The notes beneath the pieces were generated by a model that did no database searches, was not told the origin of the DNA, and saw only the letters and a program-made list of their open reading frames with translations. This document shows positions 7,937-16,768 of a stretch of DNA of 64,000 nt, in pieces (position 1 is the stretch's first letter; the number at the start of each line of letters is the position of its first letter). Made by a program: the position numbers and the translations under genes. This stretch comes from Winogradskyella wandonensis (GTDB lineage: Bacteria > Bacteroidota > Bacteroidia > Flavobacteriales > Flavobacteriaceae): contig NZ_SMGI01000001.1 in the NCBI RefSeq assembly GCF_004346845.1, positions 248,001-312,000 of the forward strand, read 5' to 3'.

Positions 7937-8173
7937 ATGTCAAGAGTTTGTGAACTTACTGGGAAAAAAGCAATGGTTGGGAACAACGTATCTCACGCCA
8001 TGAATAAGACAAAACGCAAGTTTGATGCAAACTTAGTGAAAAAGCGTTTCTACATTCCAGAAGAGGATAAGTGGGTAACATTAAAGGTTTCTACATCTGC
8101 ATTAAAGACTATCAATAAAATTGGTATCTCTGCTGCACTTAAAGAAGCTAGATCAAAAGGATTTTACAAATAA
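7937..8173 (+). CDS. rpmB: 50S ribosomal protein L28
   Basis: The 78-residue basic protein opens with SRVCELTGKKAMVGNNVSHAMNKTKRKF, which is diagnostic of L28. The C-terminal half (KVSTSALKTINKIGISAAL) also fits. It is a structural protein of the large ribosomal subunit. It leads the order rpmB, rpmG, DUF4295, ftsY, which is conserved in Bacteroidota. A strong promoter lies just upstream. Confidence 0.97.
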   Translation: MSRVCELTGKKAMVGNNVSHAMNKTKRKFDANLVKKRFYIPEEDKWVTLKVSTSALKTINKIGISAALKEARSKGFYK

Positions 8174-8198
8174 TAGCATTAGCTAAAGTCAATTTACA

Positions 8199-8381
8199 AT
8201 GGCAAAAAAAGGAAATAGAATACAAGTTATCTTAGAGTGCACAGAGCACAAAGCTTCTGGTATGCCAGGAACTTCTAGATATATTACAACAAAAAATAAA
8301 AAGAATACGCCAGACCGTATGGAGATTAAGAAATTTAATCCAATACTTAAGCGTATGACTGTTCATAAAGAGATAAAATAA
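8199..8381 (+). CDS. rpmG: 50S ribosomal protein L33
   Basis: The 60 residues match L33: [17 protein letters not shown] at the start, then [20 protein letters not shown]. Only one cysteine is kept (Cys14), so the full four-cysteine zinc ribbon is absent. This is therefore a zinc-independent form. It lies 25 bases after rpmB and 6 bases before the DUF4295 gene. Confidence 0.97.
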   Translation: MAKKGNRIQVILECTEHKASGMPGTSRYITTKNKKNTPDRMEIKKFNPILKRMTVHKEIK

Positions 8382-8387
8382 TAAGAC

Positions 8388-8540
8388 ATGGCAAAGAAAT
8401 CAGTAGCGTCGTTACAGACAGGATCAAAGCGTTTGACAAAAGCTATCAAAATGGTAAAGTCACCTAAAACAGGTGCTTATACATTTGTGGAGTCAGTAAT
8501 GGCACCAGAATTTGTCAATGACTTTTTAGCAAAGAAATAA
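8388..8540 (+). CDS. Small DUF4295 family protein
   Basis: A 50-residue, very basic protein (starting MAKKSVASLQTGSKRLTKAI) is encoded right after rpmG. Bacteroidota genomes keep a DUF4295 gene at exactly this position, which supports the call despite its short length. Its function is not established. The charge and the ribosomal neighbours suggest a ribosome-associated role, but that is inference. A rho-independent terminator follows at 8563. Confidence 0.88.
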   Translation: MAKKSVASLQTGSKRLTKAIKMVKSPKTGAYTFVESVMAPEFVNDFLAKK

Positions 8541-8562
8541 ACATTATTTTGTAATGTTTTGC

Positions 8563-8593
8563 AAAACTGCTTTCGTTTGAAAGCAGTTTTTTT
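8563..8593 (+). terminator. Rho-independent terminator after the DUF4295 gene
   Basis: A perfect 12-bp stem, AAAACTGCTTTC pairing with GAAAGCAGTTTT around a GTTT loop, runs straight into a T-tract. It ends the rpmB operon before ftsY. Confidence 0.88.
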
Positions 8594-8665
8594 ATATCTA
8601 TATTTGAACGGAATCTGACAACTTAGCAGAACATTGATAAAGGCAAGGTTGTTGATTTATTTTTT

Positions 8666-8728
8666 GGGCGTCACCACGCTAAGGCGCGGTCGGGCTTTCG
8701 GCAGTCGCTCTCTTCGAGGAACTCCGAC
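8666..8728 (+). repeat. Bacteroidota-type intergenic repeat
   Basis: A GC-rich patch, from GGGCGTCACC through GCGGTCGGGCTTTCGG to AACTCCGAC, stands out from AT-rich surroundings. I recognise it as a member of a dispersed intergenic repeat seen in many Bacteroidota genomes (GGGCG...GGTCGGGC). It has no open frame and partial self-complementarity. The rest of the gap before ftsY (8541-8841) shows nothing else beyond the terminator. Confidence 0.6.
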
Positions 8729-8841
8729 AAAGTATACAAATACGAAGTATTCACGATTTCGTACAAGAAAAATAAAAATGGATGAGTAATCCCTAACGCA
8801 GAAAGATAAACAACTTAACAAAAAACGACTTAACGCAAACG

Positions 8842-9816
8842 ATGAGTTTTTTCAAAAAAATATTTTCTTCAGAAAAGAAAGAAACCCTAGATAAAGGTTT
8901 AGAGAAATCTAAATCCTCATTTTTCAACAAACTTAACAAGGCTGTAGCAGGAAAATCTAAAGTTGATGACGATGTGCTAGATAATCTTGAAGAAATCCTA
9001 GTCACCAGTGATGTCGGTGTGAACACGACACTTAAAGTCATTGAACGTATCGAAGCTAGAGTGGCGAAAGATAAATATTTAGGTACATCAGAACTGAATC
9101 AGATTTTAAGAGAAGAAATCGCAGGTTTATTATCCGAAACTAATTCGGGTGAAGATGTCGATTATACAATTCCCGAATTTCCAGCACAAGAAAATGGAAA
9201 GAAAACGCCTTACGTACTCATGGTCGTAGGTGTAAACGGAGTTGGCAAGACAACGACCATTGGAAAGTTAGCGTATCAGTTTAAAAAGAAAGGACTTAAA
9301 GTGGTTCTTGGTGCAGCAGATACCTTTAGAGCTGCAGCGATTGACCAATTGCAAGTTTGGGCAGATAGAGTAGACGTACCAATGATTCGTCAAGAAATGG
9401 GAAGTGACCCAGCATCTGTTGCGTTTGATGCTTTACAATCTGGTGTTAACCAAGATGCCGATGTTATTATTATAGATACGGCAGGACGTTTACATAATAA
9501 AGTCAACTTAATGAATGAGCTAACTAAAGTTAAACGTGTCATGCAAAAAGTAGTTGGCGATGCGCCACACGATGTACTTTTAGTTTTAGATGGTTCAACA
9601 GGTCAAAATGCATTTGAGCAAGCCAAACAATTCACTGCGGCAACAGAAGTGACATCGCTTGCTGTTACCAAATTAGATGGTACTGCAAAAGGTGGTGTGG
9701 TGATTGGTATAAGTGACCAATTTCAAATCCCAGTGAAATACATTGGTGTTGGCGAAGGTATCGAAGACTTGCAAGTCTTTAATAAGTACGAGTTTGTGGA
9801 TTCGTTTTTCAAGTAA
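8842..9816 (+). CDS. ftsY: Signal recognition particle receptor FtsY
   Basis: FtsY is the GTPase receptor that brings ribosome-SRP complexes to the membrane translocon. The 324 residues include a short charged N-terminal region and the N domain. The G domain carries GVNGVGKTTT (130-139), DTAGR (212-216) and TKLDG (276-280). The A domain is short, as is common in Bacteroidota. The gene lies 301 bases after the DUF4295 gene, beyond a terminator, so it likely has its own promoter. Confidence 0.96.
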   Translation: MSFFKKIFSSEKKETLDKGLEKSKSSFFNKLNKAVAGKSKVDDDVLDNLEEILVTSDVGVNTTLKVIERIEARVAKDKYLGTSELNQILREEIAGLLSETNSGEDVDYTIPEFPAQENGKKTPYVLMVVGVNGVGKTTTIGKLAYQFKKKGLKVVLGAADTFRAAAIDQLQVWADRVDVPMIRQEMGSDPASVAFDALQSGVNQDADVIIIDTAGRLHNKVNLMNELTKVKRVMQKVVGDAPHDVLLVLDGSTGQNAFEQAKQFTAATEVTSLAVTKLDGTAKGGVVIGISDQFQIPVKYIGVGEGIEDLQVFNKYEFVDSFFK

Positions 9817-9827
9817 ATAAGGTTCAC

Positions 9828-9869
9828 TTTGTCATGCTGTCCCGAAGCGTCGGGATTGATTCAGTATCT
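9828..9869 (+). repeat. Dispersed flavobacterial intergenic repeat, copy 1
   Basis: The segment TTTGTCATGCTGTCCCG, a short palindrome around TCCCGAAGCGTCGGGA, then TTGATTCAGTATCT recurs with small changes at 30153-30196. It is non-coding and lies between ftsY and the amidase gene. Confidence 0.65.
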
Positions 9870-9889
9870 TATAATTTAATCTAAATATT

Positions 9890-9927
9890 AGACCTCATAG
9901 TTTTTAAAACCTGTGGGGTCTTTTTAT
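9890..9927 (+). terminator. Rho-independent terminator after ftsY
   Basis: The hairpin pairs AGACCTCA with TGGGGTCT and GTTTT with AAAAC around a small loop, followed by TTTTTATT. It separates ftsY from the amidase gene. Confidence 0.8.
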
Positions 9928-9972
9928 TCCATATAAGTTGTGCTTTTCGTATTTTTATAAAAAATACGAACC

Positions 9973-11646
9973 ATGACTAAGTACCTTACTTTATTTCTAT
10001 TATTTTTTATTTTCTCGTGCAAAGATGCTTCAAAATCTAATGAAGCACGTACACCAATCAGCGAGTCAGAAACCGTAATCGACAATACAAATACGGATGA
10101 CGATTTAAGTGCAATTTCTACCAAAGATTTTAGAGAGTTTAAAGTCCTAGACTCTAAACTAATCACAAAAACAGAAATCTGGGAACGTATTAACCCTCAG
10201 ATGGAAGACTTAAAAGAAGCAGATTATAATCGTTTAAAACCTTTGATTTTAGAAAGCGATATAATGACGCTTCAAAAGCATATTGCTGATGGGAAGTTTA
10301 ATTACGAGCAACTCACAAAATTCTATTTGTACCGTATTAGAAAATTTGACAGAGAAAACGATTTATCATTAAATTCAGTTATCTCAATAAACCCAAATGT
10401 CATAAAAGAAGCAAGAGAAGCCGATGGGACAGAGTTTGAAGAAGGTATGCACCCTATTTTTGGAATGCCAATTCTCTTAAAAGATAATATTAATGCAGCA
10501 AATATGGTCACAACTGCTGGTGCAGCAGCATTAATGAATAATAAAACGGGTGATGCTGTTTTAACGGCAAAGTTAAAATCTAAAGGTGCGTTGATTCTTG
10601 GAAAAGCCAATCTGAGCGAATGGGCTTATTTTTTCTGTGGCGATTGCCCTAGTGGTTATTCTGCGGTAGGTGGCCAAACCTTAAATCCATACGGGCGCAG
10701 AATTATAGATACTGGCGGTTCGAGTTCTGGTTCTGGTGTTGCCGTTTCTGCAAACTTTGCAGCGGCGGCTATTGGTAGTGAAACTTCGGGCTCTATTTTA
10801 TCGCCAGCGAGTAGTAATTCTATTGTTGGACTAAAACCTACAATTGGCTTGGTAAGTCGTACTGGAGTTGTACCAATTTCTTCAACCTTAGATACAGCAG
10901 GTCCAATGACCAAAACTGTGATGGATAACGCCATTTTGTTGGATGCTATTTTTGGAGTGGATACATCTGACCCGAAAACAATAGATGCGCTTCTAGATAA
11001 TGGATTCTATTATGAAAACCTAAAAAATGCAAGTATTAACGGTAAGCGTTTTGGAGCACCTAAGCGTTTACTAGAGGATTCATTATATGTTAGGGCTTTA
11101 GAAGTTTTAAAAGCGCAAGGCGCAGTGATTGTTGAAATCAATGAAGAGAAGCTAGGTTTACCAAACTTCCTAAGATTATTAAATCTCGATATGAAAAAAG
11201 ATTTACCAGCATATATGGAAGCCTATGCGAATAAGGACATAGCTATGCGAACTATTGAAGATTTTATGGCATTCAACTTAAAAGACTCATTAACGTCGAT
11301 GCCTTATGGACAAAATCTGTTTAAAGGTATTGCCAACGATAAAGGTGATGCTACTTTTTTAGAGCGTATTAAAGACACTCTAAAAACCAATGGAAGACAG
11401 TATTTTGACAAGCCAATGCGAGCTCACAATCTAGATGGTTTTTTGTCTATTAACAACTATCATGCTGGTTTTGCAGCTGTCGCAGAATATCCGGCATTGA
11501 CAGTACCAATGGGATACCAAGATAATGGAAGACCAATGGGATTAACCTTTATTTCTAGTCGATTACGAGAGAAACAATTACTGGAGTGGGCTTACGTTTA
11601 TGAGCAAGCATCAAAAGCTAGAGTCGCACCAAAAGACTATAATTAA
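9973..11646 (+). CDS. Amidase-signature family lipoprotein
   Basis: The start is a lipoprotein signal ending in IFSC, so the mature enzyme is probably anchored in the envelope through Cys16. The amidase signature fold follows. Catalytic Lys is about residue 170 in MPILLKDNI, the cis-serine is in GGSSSGSGVA (about 248-257), and the nucleophile serine is about 274 in SETSGSI. The Ser-cisSer-Lys triad is thus complete. The family hydrolyses amides, including peptide-like substrates, but the natural substrate is unknown. The stop codon overlaps the converging serine hydrolase gene by 4 bases. Confidence 0.9.
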   Translation: MTKYLTLFLLFFIFSCKDASKSNEARTPISESETVIDNTNTDDDLSAISTKDFREFKVLDSKLITKTEIWERINPQMEDLKEADYNRLKPLILESDIMTLQKHIADGKFNYEQLTKFYLYRIRKFDRENDLSLNSVISINPNVIKEAREADGTEFEEGMHPIFGMPILLKDNINAANMVTTAGAAALMNNKTGDAVLTAKLKSKGALILGKANLSEWAYFFCGDCPSGYSAVGGQTLNPYGRRIIDTGGSSSGSGVAVSANFAAAAIGSETSGSILSPASSNSIVGLKPTIGLVSRTGVVPISSTLDTAGPMTKTVMDNAILLDAIFGVDTSDPKTIDALLDNGFYYENLKNASINGKRFGAPKRLLEDSLYVRALEVLKAQGAVIVEINEEKLGLPNFLRLLNLDMKKDLPAYMEAYANKDIAMRTIEDFMAFNLKDSLTSMPYGQNLFKGIANDKGDATFLERIKDTLKTNGRQYFDKPMRAHNLDGFLSINNYHAGFAAVAEYPALTVPMGYQDNGRPMGLTFISSRLREKQLLEWAYVYEQASKARVAPKDYN

Positions 11647-12710
11647 TTGATTAATGTATTGATTTTTGCCCAAAGTTCATTATCAAAATCAGACAAAGCA
11701 AAATTATCATCATCGGCAGCGTTACCCATTCGAATAACGACTAAATCTTTACTGGGTACGATGTAGATTTTCTGGTCGTTTTTTCCCAAAGCACAATACA
11801 TATCGTCTGGAGCATTTGGAATTAATTTTCCTTGAAAAACAAACTGTGTTTGCGGTAACATGTACGTTGATTTTCCGTTAAGCCACCACATGAAGCCATA
11901 AGCTTCATTTAAATTTTGAGAAGTTGTAGTCGCATCTTCTAAATAGGCTTCAGGGATGATTTGTTCGTTTTCCCATTTCCCATTTGCGGAAGTTAATAAG
12001 CCAAAACGAGCCATGCTTCTCGTATTGCTCCAATAGACGTTAGCCAAACCCATAGGAATCCAAGCACCCGACATGCCAATTTTGTTTTTTAATTTAGAGC
12101 TAAAATAATTGTCCCAGTCTTGGTTAGACGCTTGGGCAATAACATCTTGAAGCTTTACATAAACACCATGATAAGCCCAACGCTCGCCAGCATCAGCAAC
12201 ATAGTTTAAATTCTCTGTAGCTATATTTTCTGAAAAATCATCTAAACCAGAAGTCATGGTCAGCAAATTTCTGTTAGTAATTAATTGCTCTTTATCACTT
12301 GATATACTGGTCCAACCTTCGCCCAAATAATCTGAAACTTTATCATCAAGGCTTAATAGATTTTCAAATTGAGCAACACCAGTGATTGCTGTTGTCAACG
12401 TTTTTCCTGCACTAGCCCAATACCAAGGTGATGTGGCGGAATGTCCGTTGAAATATTCTTCAACAACAATTTTACCTTTATGAAGTATAATAAAACTTTT
12501 ACTGTTATTTTCTTCCAAAAAATCTAAAAGTGGCTGCAATTCAGAGGCATTCCAATTTAATTCTGAAATAGAAAGTGTTTCCCATTCATCAGAGTTTATT
12601 GGTGGAAAGTAAATATCTGTATTGTTATCTATAGGTTCTTGAGAAATATTCTCAGTTGAGCTACAAGAAAATAGAATTATAAATGAAGAAATTAGAAACC
12701 TTATTCGCAT
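11643..12710 (-). CDS. Beta-lactamase-family serine hydrolase, lipoprotein
   Basis: A lipoprotein signal (ISSFIILFSC) precedes a class C beta-lactamase/PBP4-like fold of 355 residues. The SxxK motif is SAGK at 100-103, with Ser100 the likely nucleophile. A Tyr in RWAYHGVY may serve as the YxN-type element, but a clear YSN motif is not seen. Such proteins range from esterases to D-aminopeptidases, and resistance activity should not be assumed. It overlaps the converging amidase gene by 4 bases at the 3' end. No terminator separates them. Confidence 0.88.
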   Translation of the reverse strand: MRIRFLISSFIILFSCSSTENISQEPIDNNTDIYFPPINSDEWETLSISELNWNASELQPLLDFLEENNSKSFIILHKGKIVVEEYFNGHSATSPWYWASAGKTLTTAITGVAQFENLLSLDDKVSDYLGEGWTSISSDKEQLITNRNLLTMTSGLDDFSENIATENLNYVADAGERWAYHGVYVKLQDVIAQASNQDWDNYFSSKLKNKIGMSGAWIPMGLANVYWSNTRSMARFGLLTSANGKWENEQIIPEAYLEDATTTSQNLNEAYGFMWWLNGKSTYMLPQTQFVFQGKLIPNAPDDMYCALGKNDQKIYIVPSKDLVVIRMGNAADDDNFALSDFDNELWAKINTLIN

Positions 12711-12815
12711 GCTGTTTTGATTTGGTTACAGTTAAGACTGCAAAAAATAAAAATAGTTTAAAATCCAATATTCATAAATGGTAGAATCAAAAATTATATA
12801 TCCTAAATCATTATG

Positions 12816-12823
12816 TATCTTTG
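12816..12823 (+). promoter_or_regulatory. Candidate -7 promoter box for rimO
   Basis: TATCTTTG fits TAnnTTTG and lies 19 bases before the rimO ATG. A clear -33 TTG was not found. Confidence 0.5.
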
Positions 12824-12842
12824 CATGCTGATTTAAAAGACT

Positions 12843-14147
12843 ATGCGTACAAAAACTCTTAAGAAGAACAGAATTAATGTGGTAACACTCGGTTGTAGTA
12901 AAAATGTATACGACAGCGAGGTGTTAATGGGGCAATTAAAGGCCAGTGGAAAGGATGTGGTTCATGAGCAAGAAGGTAATGTGGTTGTGATTAATACTTG
13001 CGGTTTTATTAATAATGCTAAAGAGGAAAGTGTAAACACTATTTTACACTATATGCAAAAAAAGGAAGATGGCGATGTGGATAAGGTTTTTGTAACAGGT
13101 TGTTTAAGTGAGCGTTACAAACCAGATTTAGAAAAAGAAATCCCAAATGTAGACCAGTATTTTGGGACTACAGAATTGCCTCATTTACTTAAAGCTTTAG
13201 GCGCAGATTATAAGCATGAATTAATTGGCGAGCGTTTAACAACTACGCCTAAAAATTATGCTTATTTAAAGATTGCCGAAGGTTGTGATAGACCTTGTAG
13301 TTTTTGTGCTATTCCATTAATGCGAGGTAAACATAAGAGTACGCCAATTGAAGATTTGGTGACCGAAGCTGAAAAATTAGCAGCAAACGGCGTGAAGGAA
13401 CTAATACTCATTGCACAAGATTTAACCTATTACGGCTTAGATTTATATAAAAAACGAAACTTAGCTGAATTACTAGAAAACTTAGTAAAAGTTGAAGGTA
13501 TTGAGTGGATTCGTTTACATTACGCATTCCCAACAGGTTTCCCGATGGATGTTTTAGATATTATGAATCGTGAACCGAAGATTTGCAATTATCTAGATAT
13601 TCCGTTACAACATATTTCGGATTCTATTTTGAAAAGTATGCGTCGTGGAACTACTAAAGAAAAGACAACTAAATTACTTAAGGAATTCAGAGCTAAAGTT
13701 CCCGAGATGACTATTAGAACAACACTGATTGTTGGTTATCCAGGGGAAACTGAAGAGGACTTTCAAACCCTAAAGCAATGGGTAAAAGATATGCGTTTTG
13801 AGCGTTTGGGTTGCTTTACCTATTCTCACGAAGAAAACACACATGCGTATAATCTTGAAGACGATGTACCAGAAGAGGTGAAAATTCAGCGCGCAAATGA
13901 GATAATGGAAATTCAATCTCAAATCTCATGGGAACTCAATCAGCAAAAAATAGGACAGGAGTTTAAAGTAGTTATTGACCGAAAAGAAGGTAATTACTTT
14001 GTAGGTCGTACCGAATTTGATTCTCCAGATGTGGACAACGAGGTTTTAATCGATGCTACTAAAACGTATCTTAAAACAGGTGAATTTACCACTGTTAAAG
14101 TCACAGAAGCTGAAGATTTTGACTTATATGGTGAAGTTATTCCCTAA
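12843..14147 (+). CDS. rimO: Ribosomal protein S12 methylthiotransferase RimO
   Basis: RimO adds a methylthio group to an aspartate of ribosomal protein S12 using two iron-sulfur clusters. The N-terminal cluster ligands are Cys18, Cys53 and Cys87. The radical SAM motif CDRPCSFC gives Cys148, Cys152 and Cys155. A TRAM domain ends the protein (from about residue 370). The 434-residue length and RLHYAFPTGFP support RimO rather than MiaB. The gene is flanked by a -7 box upstream and a long gene-poor stretch downstream, so it appears to stand alone. Confidence 0.96.
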   Translation: MRTKTLKKNRINVVTLGCSKNVYDSEVLMGQLKASGKDVVHEQEGNVVVINTCGFINNAKEESVNTILHYMQKKEDGDVDKVFVTGCLSERYKPDLEKEIPNVDQYFGTTELPHLLKALGADYKHELIGERLTTTPKNYAYLKIAEGCDRPCSFCAIPLMRGKHKSTPIEDLVTEAEKLAANGVKELILIAQDLTYYGLDLYKKRNLAELLENLVKVEGIEWIRLHYAFPTGFPMDVLDIMNREPKICNYLDIPLQHISDSILKSMRRGTTKEKTTKLLKEFRAKVPEMTIRTTLIVGYPGETEEDFQTLKQWVKDMRFERLGCFTYSHEENTHAYNLEDDVPEEVKIQRANEIMEIQSQISWELNQQKIGQEFKVVIDRKEGNYFVGRTEFDSPDVDNEVLIDATKTYLKTGEFTTVKVTEAEDFDLYGEVIP

Positions 14148-14231
14148 TTAAAGCGGGCTTTCTTTTACTTTTTATTATTAGACAGTATATTTTATACAAG
14201 AGTAGTAATCCCATGATTTTGTGATGTTTAA

Positions 14232-14399
14232 TTTGATATTATAAAATTTAAGTTTTCAACTTTTGATACCTATACTCAAGAAAATATAAATACAGCTGAA
14301 AGAATTAGAAAAATTGTAAAAGCTAATCGTTCTTTAGAACGCTTAGCACGTTTTGATTTGTTTTTAGAGAAATTCATAATGTTTGTGTTTTGTGGTTAA
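14232..14399 (+). pseudogene. Possible gene remnant without start codon
   Basis: Fifty-five codons are open between two stops. They read like real protein in the middle (TAERIRKIVKANRSLERLAR, helical and charged), but no usable start lies before the last few codons. I do not recognise the family. It could be chance, but the composition is more protein-like than the surrounding non-coding DNA. Confidence 0.3.
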
Positions 14400-14532
14400 A
14401 CATTAGTTTTTGTAGCGGCCCGCAACTGGAAGTCTGCAGCCATATCCAGCGCAAGACACCACAAAACTGGTAGTCATTTGTAATGACACTACAAACCTAC
14501 ATGATGGTCTTAACGAAATAAAAGAATCTCTA

Positions 14533-14582
14533 CGGACAATAAGTGGACTTAGCCTATAACAGTACCGGACAAAACGTGGACA
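14533..14582 (+). promoter_or_regulatory. Paired GGACA half-sites, 11-bp period (regulator 3' side)
   Basis: GGACA occurs at 14534-14538, 14567-14571 and 14578-14582, with GGACT at 14545-14549. Spacings are 11, 22 and 11 bases, so all lie on the same helix face. The form CGGACAAAACGTGGACA matches the sites upstream of the surface-protein genes. Position is just beyond the stop of the TPR/HTH regulator gene. Confidence 0.5.
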
Positions 14583-14602
14583 TATTTATTTAAAATATTG
14601 AA

Positions 14603-16540
14603 TTACAGTGATATAACTAATTCTTGAAGCGACTCTTCCGTAGACAGATTTAGTTTTTTTCGTAGACGATACCTCGCTTTTTTTACACCTTCAACAGAGA
14701 TGTTTAAGATGTTGGCTATTTCTTTACTAGATAAATTCATCTTCAAAAGAGACATCAGTCTTAAATCGTTATTACTCACTTCAGGATAATTTCTCATTAT
14801 TTTGGTATTGAAGTCTTTATGTACGTCTTCGAAGTAAGATTTAAACTGTTCCCAATTGTTATCGTTATTAATATCTAGATTAATATTATTAATAATACTT
14901 TGAAATCCTCTTATGTTATTACTCTTCGATTTAATGGATTTTAATTGCTCTTTTAAGTCTAGTAGGACTTCATTTTTATGAGCAAGATGAAGCGCATGCG
15001 TCGTCAATTGTTTTTCTTTAAATTCTAAATCACCATCTAGTTTTTGACGCTCAAGTCTGTTTCGTTTCATTTTTTGTCGTATCGCATAGAATAATAAGCC
15101 TCCCAGTACCAACAATGAAATGAGTCCCATGACTAAAAGCTGAAATCTTGATTCAGCAACTTTTTCTTGTTCTTTGAGTAGTTCTATTTCAGATTTTTGA
15201 AGAGCAATCTCTTTTTCTTTTCTATTGGTTTCAAAAATTACTTTTTGCTCTTCAGCCAAACTCGTTCTTAAATAACTATTTAGAGAATCGCTGGCATTTA
15301 TACTCTCTTTCAATAAGTCGTATGCCAAATCATATTTTCCCATTTTATTGAGAACTTTAGACTTAAAGAGCTTAGTTCTCTTTAAGTTTCTATATGAATT
15401 GTTTTTTTCTGCTTCAGAAATGCAGTAATCAAAATTTGCTATGGCCTCCGTATAATTGTTAATTTCTGTATTAAGTAGACCACGCATTATATTATAATTA
15501 TAGACTATGCCAATATTTTTTTGTTGACCGTCTGTGCGTTCTACTTCATCGAGGTATGCTTTAGCTTCTTTGTAATTCTCTCTATTTATTTCAATTTCTG
15601 CTAACTGTATTAGGGTCGATAGAATGTTGGATTTTAGATTAATTTGTTTAGAAAGCTCTAAAGATTTTAAAGCACTTTCATAAGCTTCATCAAGTTGAGA
15701 TAATTTTATTTGCGACATTGATTTCATTCTAAGCAATTGCGCTTTCTGATTATTTTGTCCTATAGCATCGGCGATTTTTATACCAATATCTAGCTGATTT
15801 ACAGCTTCTTTGTTTTGATACATATCTTGATATAGATTCCCAATAGTATAATAGGCTTGTGGCAGTAAAACCGAATCAAAGGCTTGTTCTCTTAATTCAA
15901 TAGTTTCTTTCATATGCTTTAGTGCTATATTTCTATAACCTCTATTAAGCGCTATGATGCCTCTATTTTCTATTGCGGTTGCTAATAAGGATGTATCCTT
16001 GTATTTTCTGGCAATAGGTTCTATCTCGTCGATTAACTCTTCGACTCTATCATAGTCTCTAGTAAGTACTTTTACAGTTAGGGCTAAATTAGATTTTATT
16101 GTTGCGCCCAACAGAGTGTCACCAATTTTCATAAACTCGTTCCCAGATTTTTCTAAATAAACCATGCAAGAGTCATAAACACTCTGTGTGTAAAAGTAAT
16201 TAGCCTTTACGCCATATAAACTTGCATAGCCACGCACATAAGGCCTTTTTTTGTAAATAAGACTTGCTTCATCTATATATAATTTGGCCATTCTTGGATC
16301 TTTATAAACTAACCTTTCAGCTAATGTCAGTTGTGCTTTGGCTTTAACACTATCGTTTTTTGTAGATCTAATTATCAGTTGTAAGCTGTCTACCCATTTT
16401 TGGTTCTGGCTCTGACTACTAATACTAAACATTATAAAACACAGTAAGCAGATATATTTAATTGCAATGTTTACGCTTTGGATTAAGTTTTTAAGGAAGT
16501 TACTAACGAGGACATTTTTGAGAGACTTTTTGCAGAGCAT
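14603..16540 (-). CDS. TPR sensor with C-terminal LuxR-type HTH
   Basis: The layout is that of the flavobacterial TPR/HTH membrane regulators. A hydrophobic N-terminus (residues about 27-45, signal or anchor) is followed by roughly ten helical TPR units to about residue 440. A membrane segment LLVMGLISLLVLGGLLFYAI (about 466-486) comes next, then a coiled coil, and a LuxR-type helix-turn-helix near the C-terminus (LSSKEIANILNISVEGVKKA). The TPR part would be periplasmic and the HTH cytoplasmic, so it may sense an envelope signal. It is divergent from the surface-protein genes, and repeated GTGGACA sites flank it. Confidence 0.85.
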   Translation of the reverse strand: MLCKKSLKNVLVSNFLKNLIQSVNIAIKYICLLCFIMFSISSQSQNQKWVDSLQLIIRSTKNDSVKAKAQLTLAERLVYKDPRMAKLYIDEASLIYKKRPYVRGYASLYGVKANYFYTQSVYDSCMVYLEKSGNEFMKIGDTLLGATIKSNLALTVKVLTRDYDRVEELIDEIEPIARKYKDTSLLATAIENRGIIALNRGYRNIALKHMKETIELREQAFDSVLLPQAYYTIGNLYQDMYQNKEAVNQLDIGIKIADAIGQNNQKAQLLRMKSMSQIKLSQLDEAYESALKSLELSKQINLKSNILSTLIQLAEIEINRENYKEAKAYLDEVERTDGQQKNIGIVYNYNIMRGLLNTEINNYTEAIANFDYCISEAEKNNSYRNLKRTKLFKSKVLNKMGKYDLAYDLLKESINASDSLNSYLRTSLAEEQKVIFETNRKEKEIALQKSEIELLKEQEKVAESRFQLLVMGLISLLVLGGLLFYAIRQKMKRNRLERQKLDGDLEFKEKQLTTHALHLAHKNEVLLDLKEQLKSIKSKSNNIRGFQSIINNINLDINNDNNWEQFKSYFEDVHKDFNTKIMRNYPEVSNNDLRLMSLLKMNLSSKEIANILNISVEGVKKARYRLRKKLNLSTEESLQELVISL

Positions 16541-16631
16541 AATGATTAGTTTTTCAAGTTATTTATGTGATTATAGTATTTGTTATTTTTTATCTAATTG
16601 ATAATCAAAAACATAGCAATTGCTAATTAGG

Positions 16632-16705
16632 TTTTGTCCACCCATATTAAAGGTCAATATTTTTTTAAAAATTTTAATGATTTTGGGGTGGACAAAAGGT
16701 GGACA
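16632..16705 (+). promoter_or_regulatory. GTGGACA operator-like cluster between divergent genes
   Basis: TTTTGTCCACCC (16632-16643) and GGGTGGACAAAA (16686-16697) form a perfect 12-base inverted repeat. The right one continues as a tandem pair, GTGGACAAAAGGTGGACA, with an 11-base period. They lie in the 228-base gap between the regulator and the outer-membrane protein gene, an ideal place for shared control. Confidence 0.6.
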
Positions 16706-16768
16706 AGACTGATTTTCAGTCATTTCGGTTGTTTTTTAATCTATCTTCGACAAACAAAACATTAAGGT

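Larger units (their letters stand above)
14148..14602. other. Gene-poor stretch with remnants and GGACA sites
   Basis: These 455 bases hold no intact gene. They contain an open frame without a start codon (14232-14399) and a short palindromic AATGTTT/AAACATT pair near 14379-14405. A GC-richer patch (about 14415-14465) of unknown origin follows. Near 14470-14560 a second short open frame ends in a stop. The paired GGACA half-sites at 14533-14582 are listed separately. The mixture looks like decayed coding DNA beside a regulatory region. Confidence 0.5.

Noticed and set aside
11643..11646. 4-base overlap of the converging amidase and serine hydrolase genes as a sign of a frameshift
   Set aside because: Both proteins end naturally at family-typical places, so it is only tight packing.
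14033..14040. GTGGACA inside rimO, and another in guaA near 51531
   Set aside because: Both are within conserved coding sequence, are single and lack the 11-base partner, so they are not counted as operator sites.
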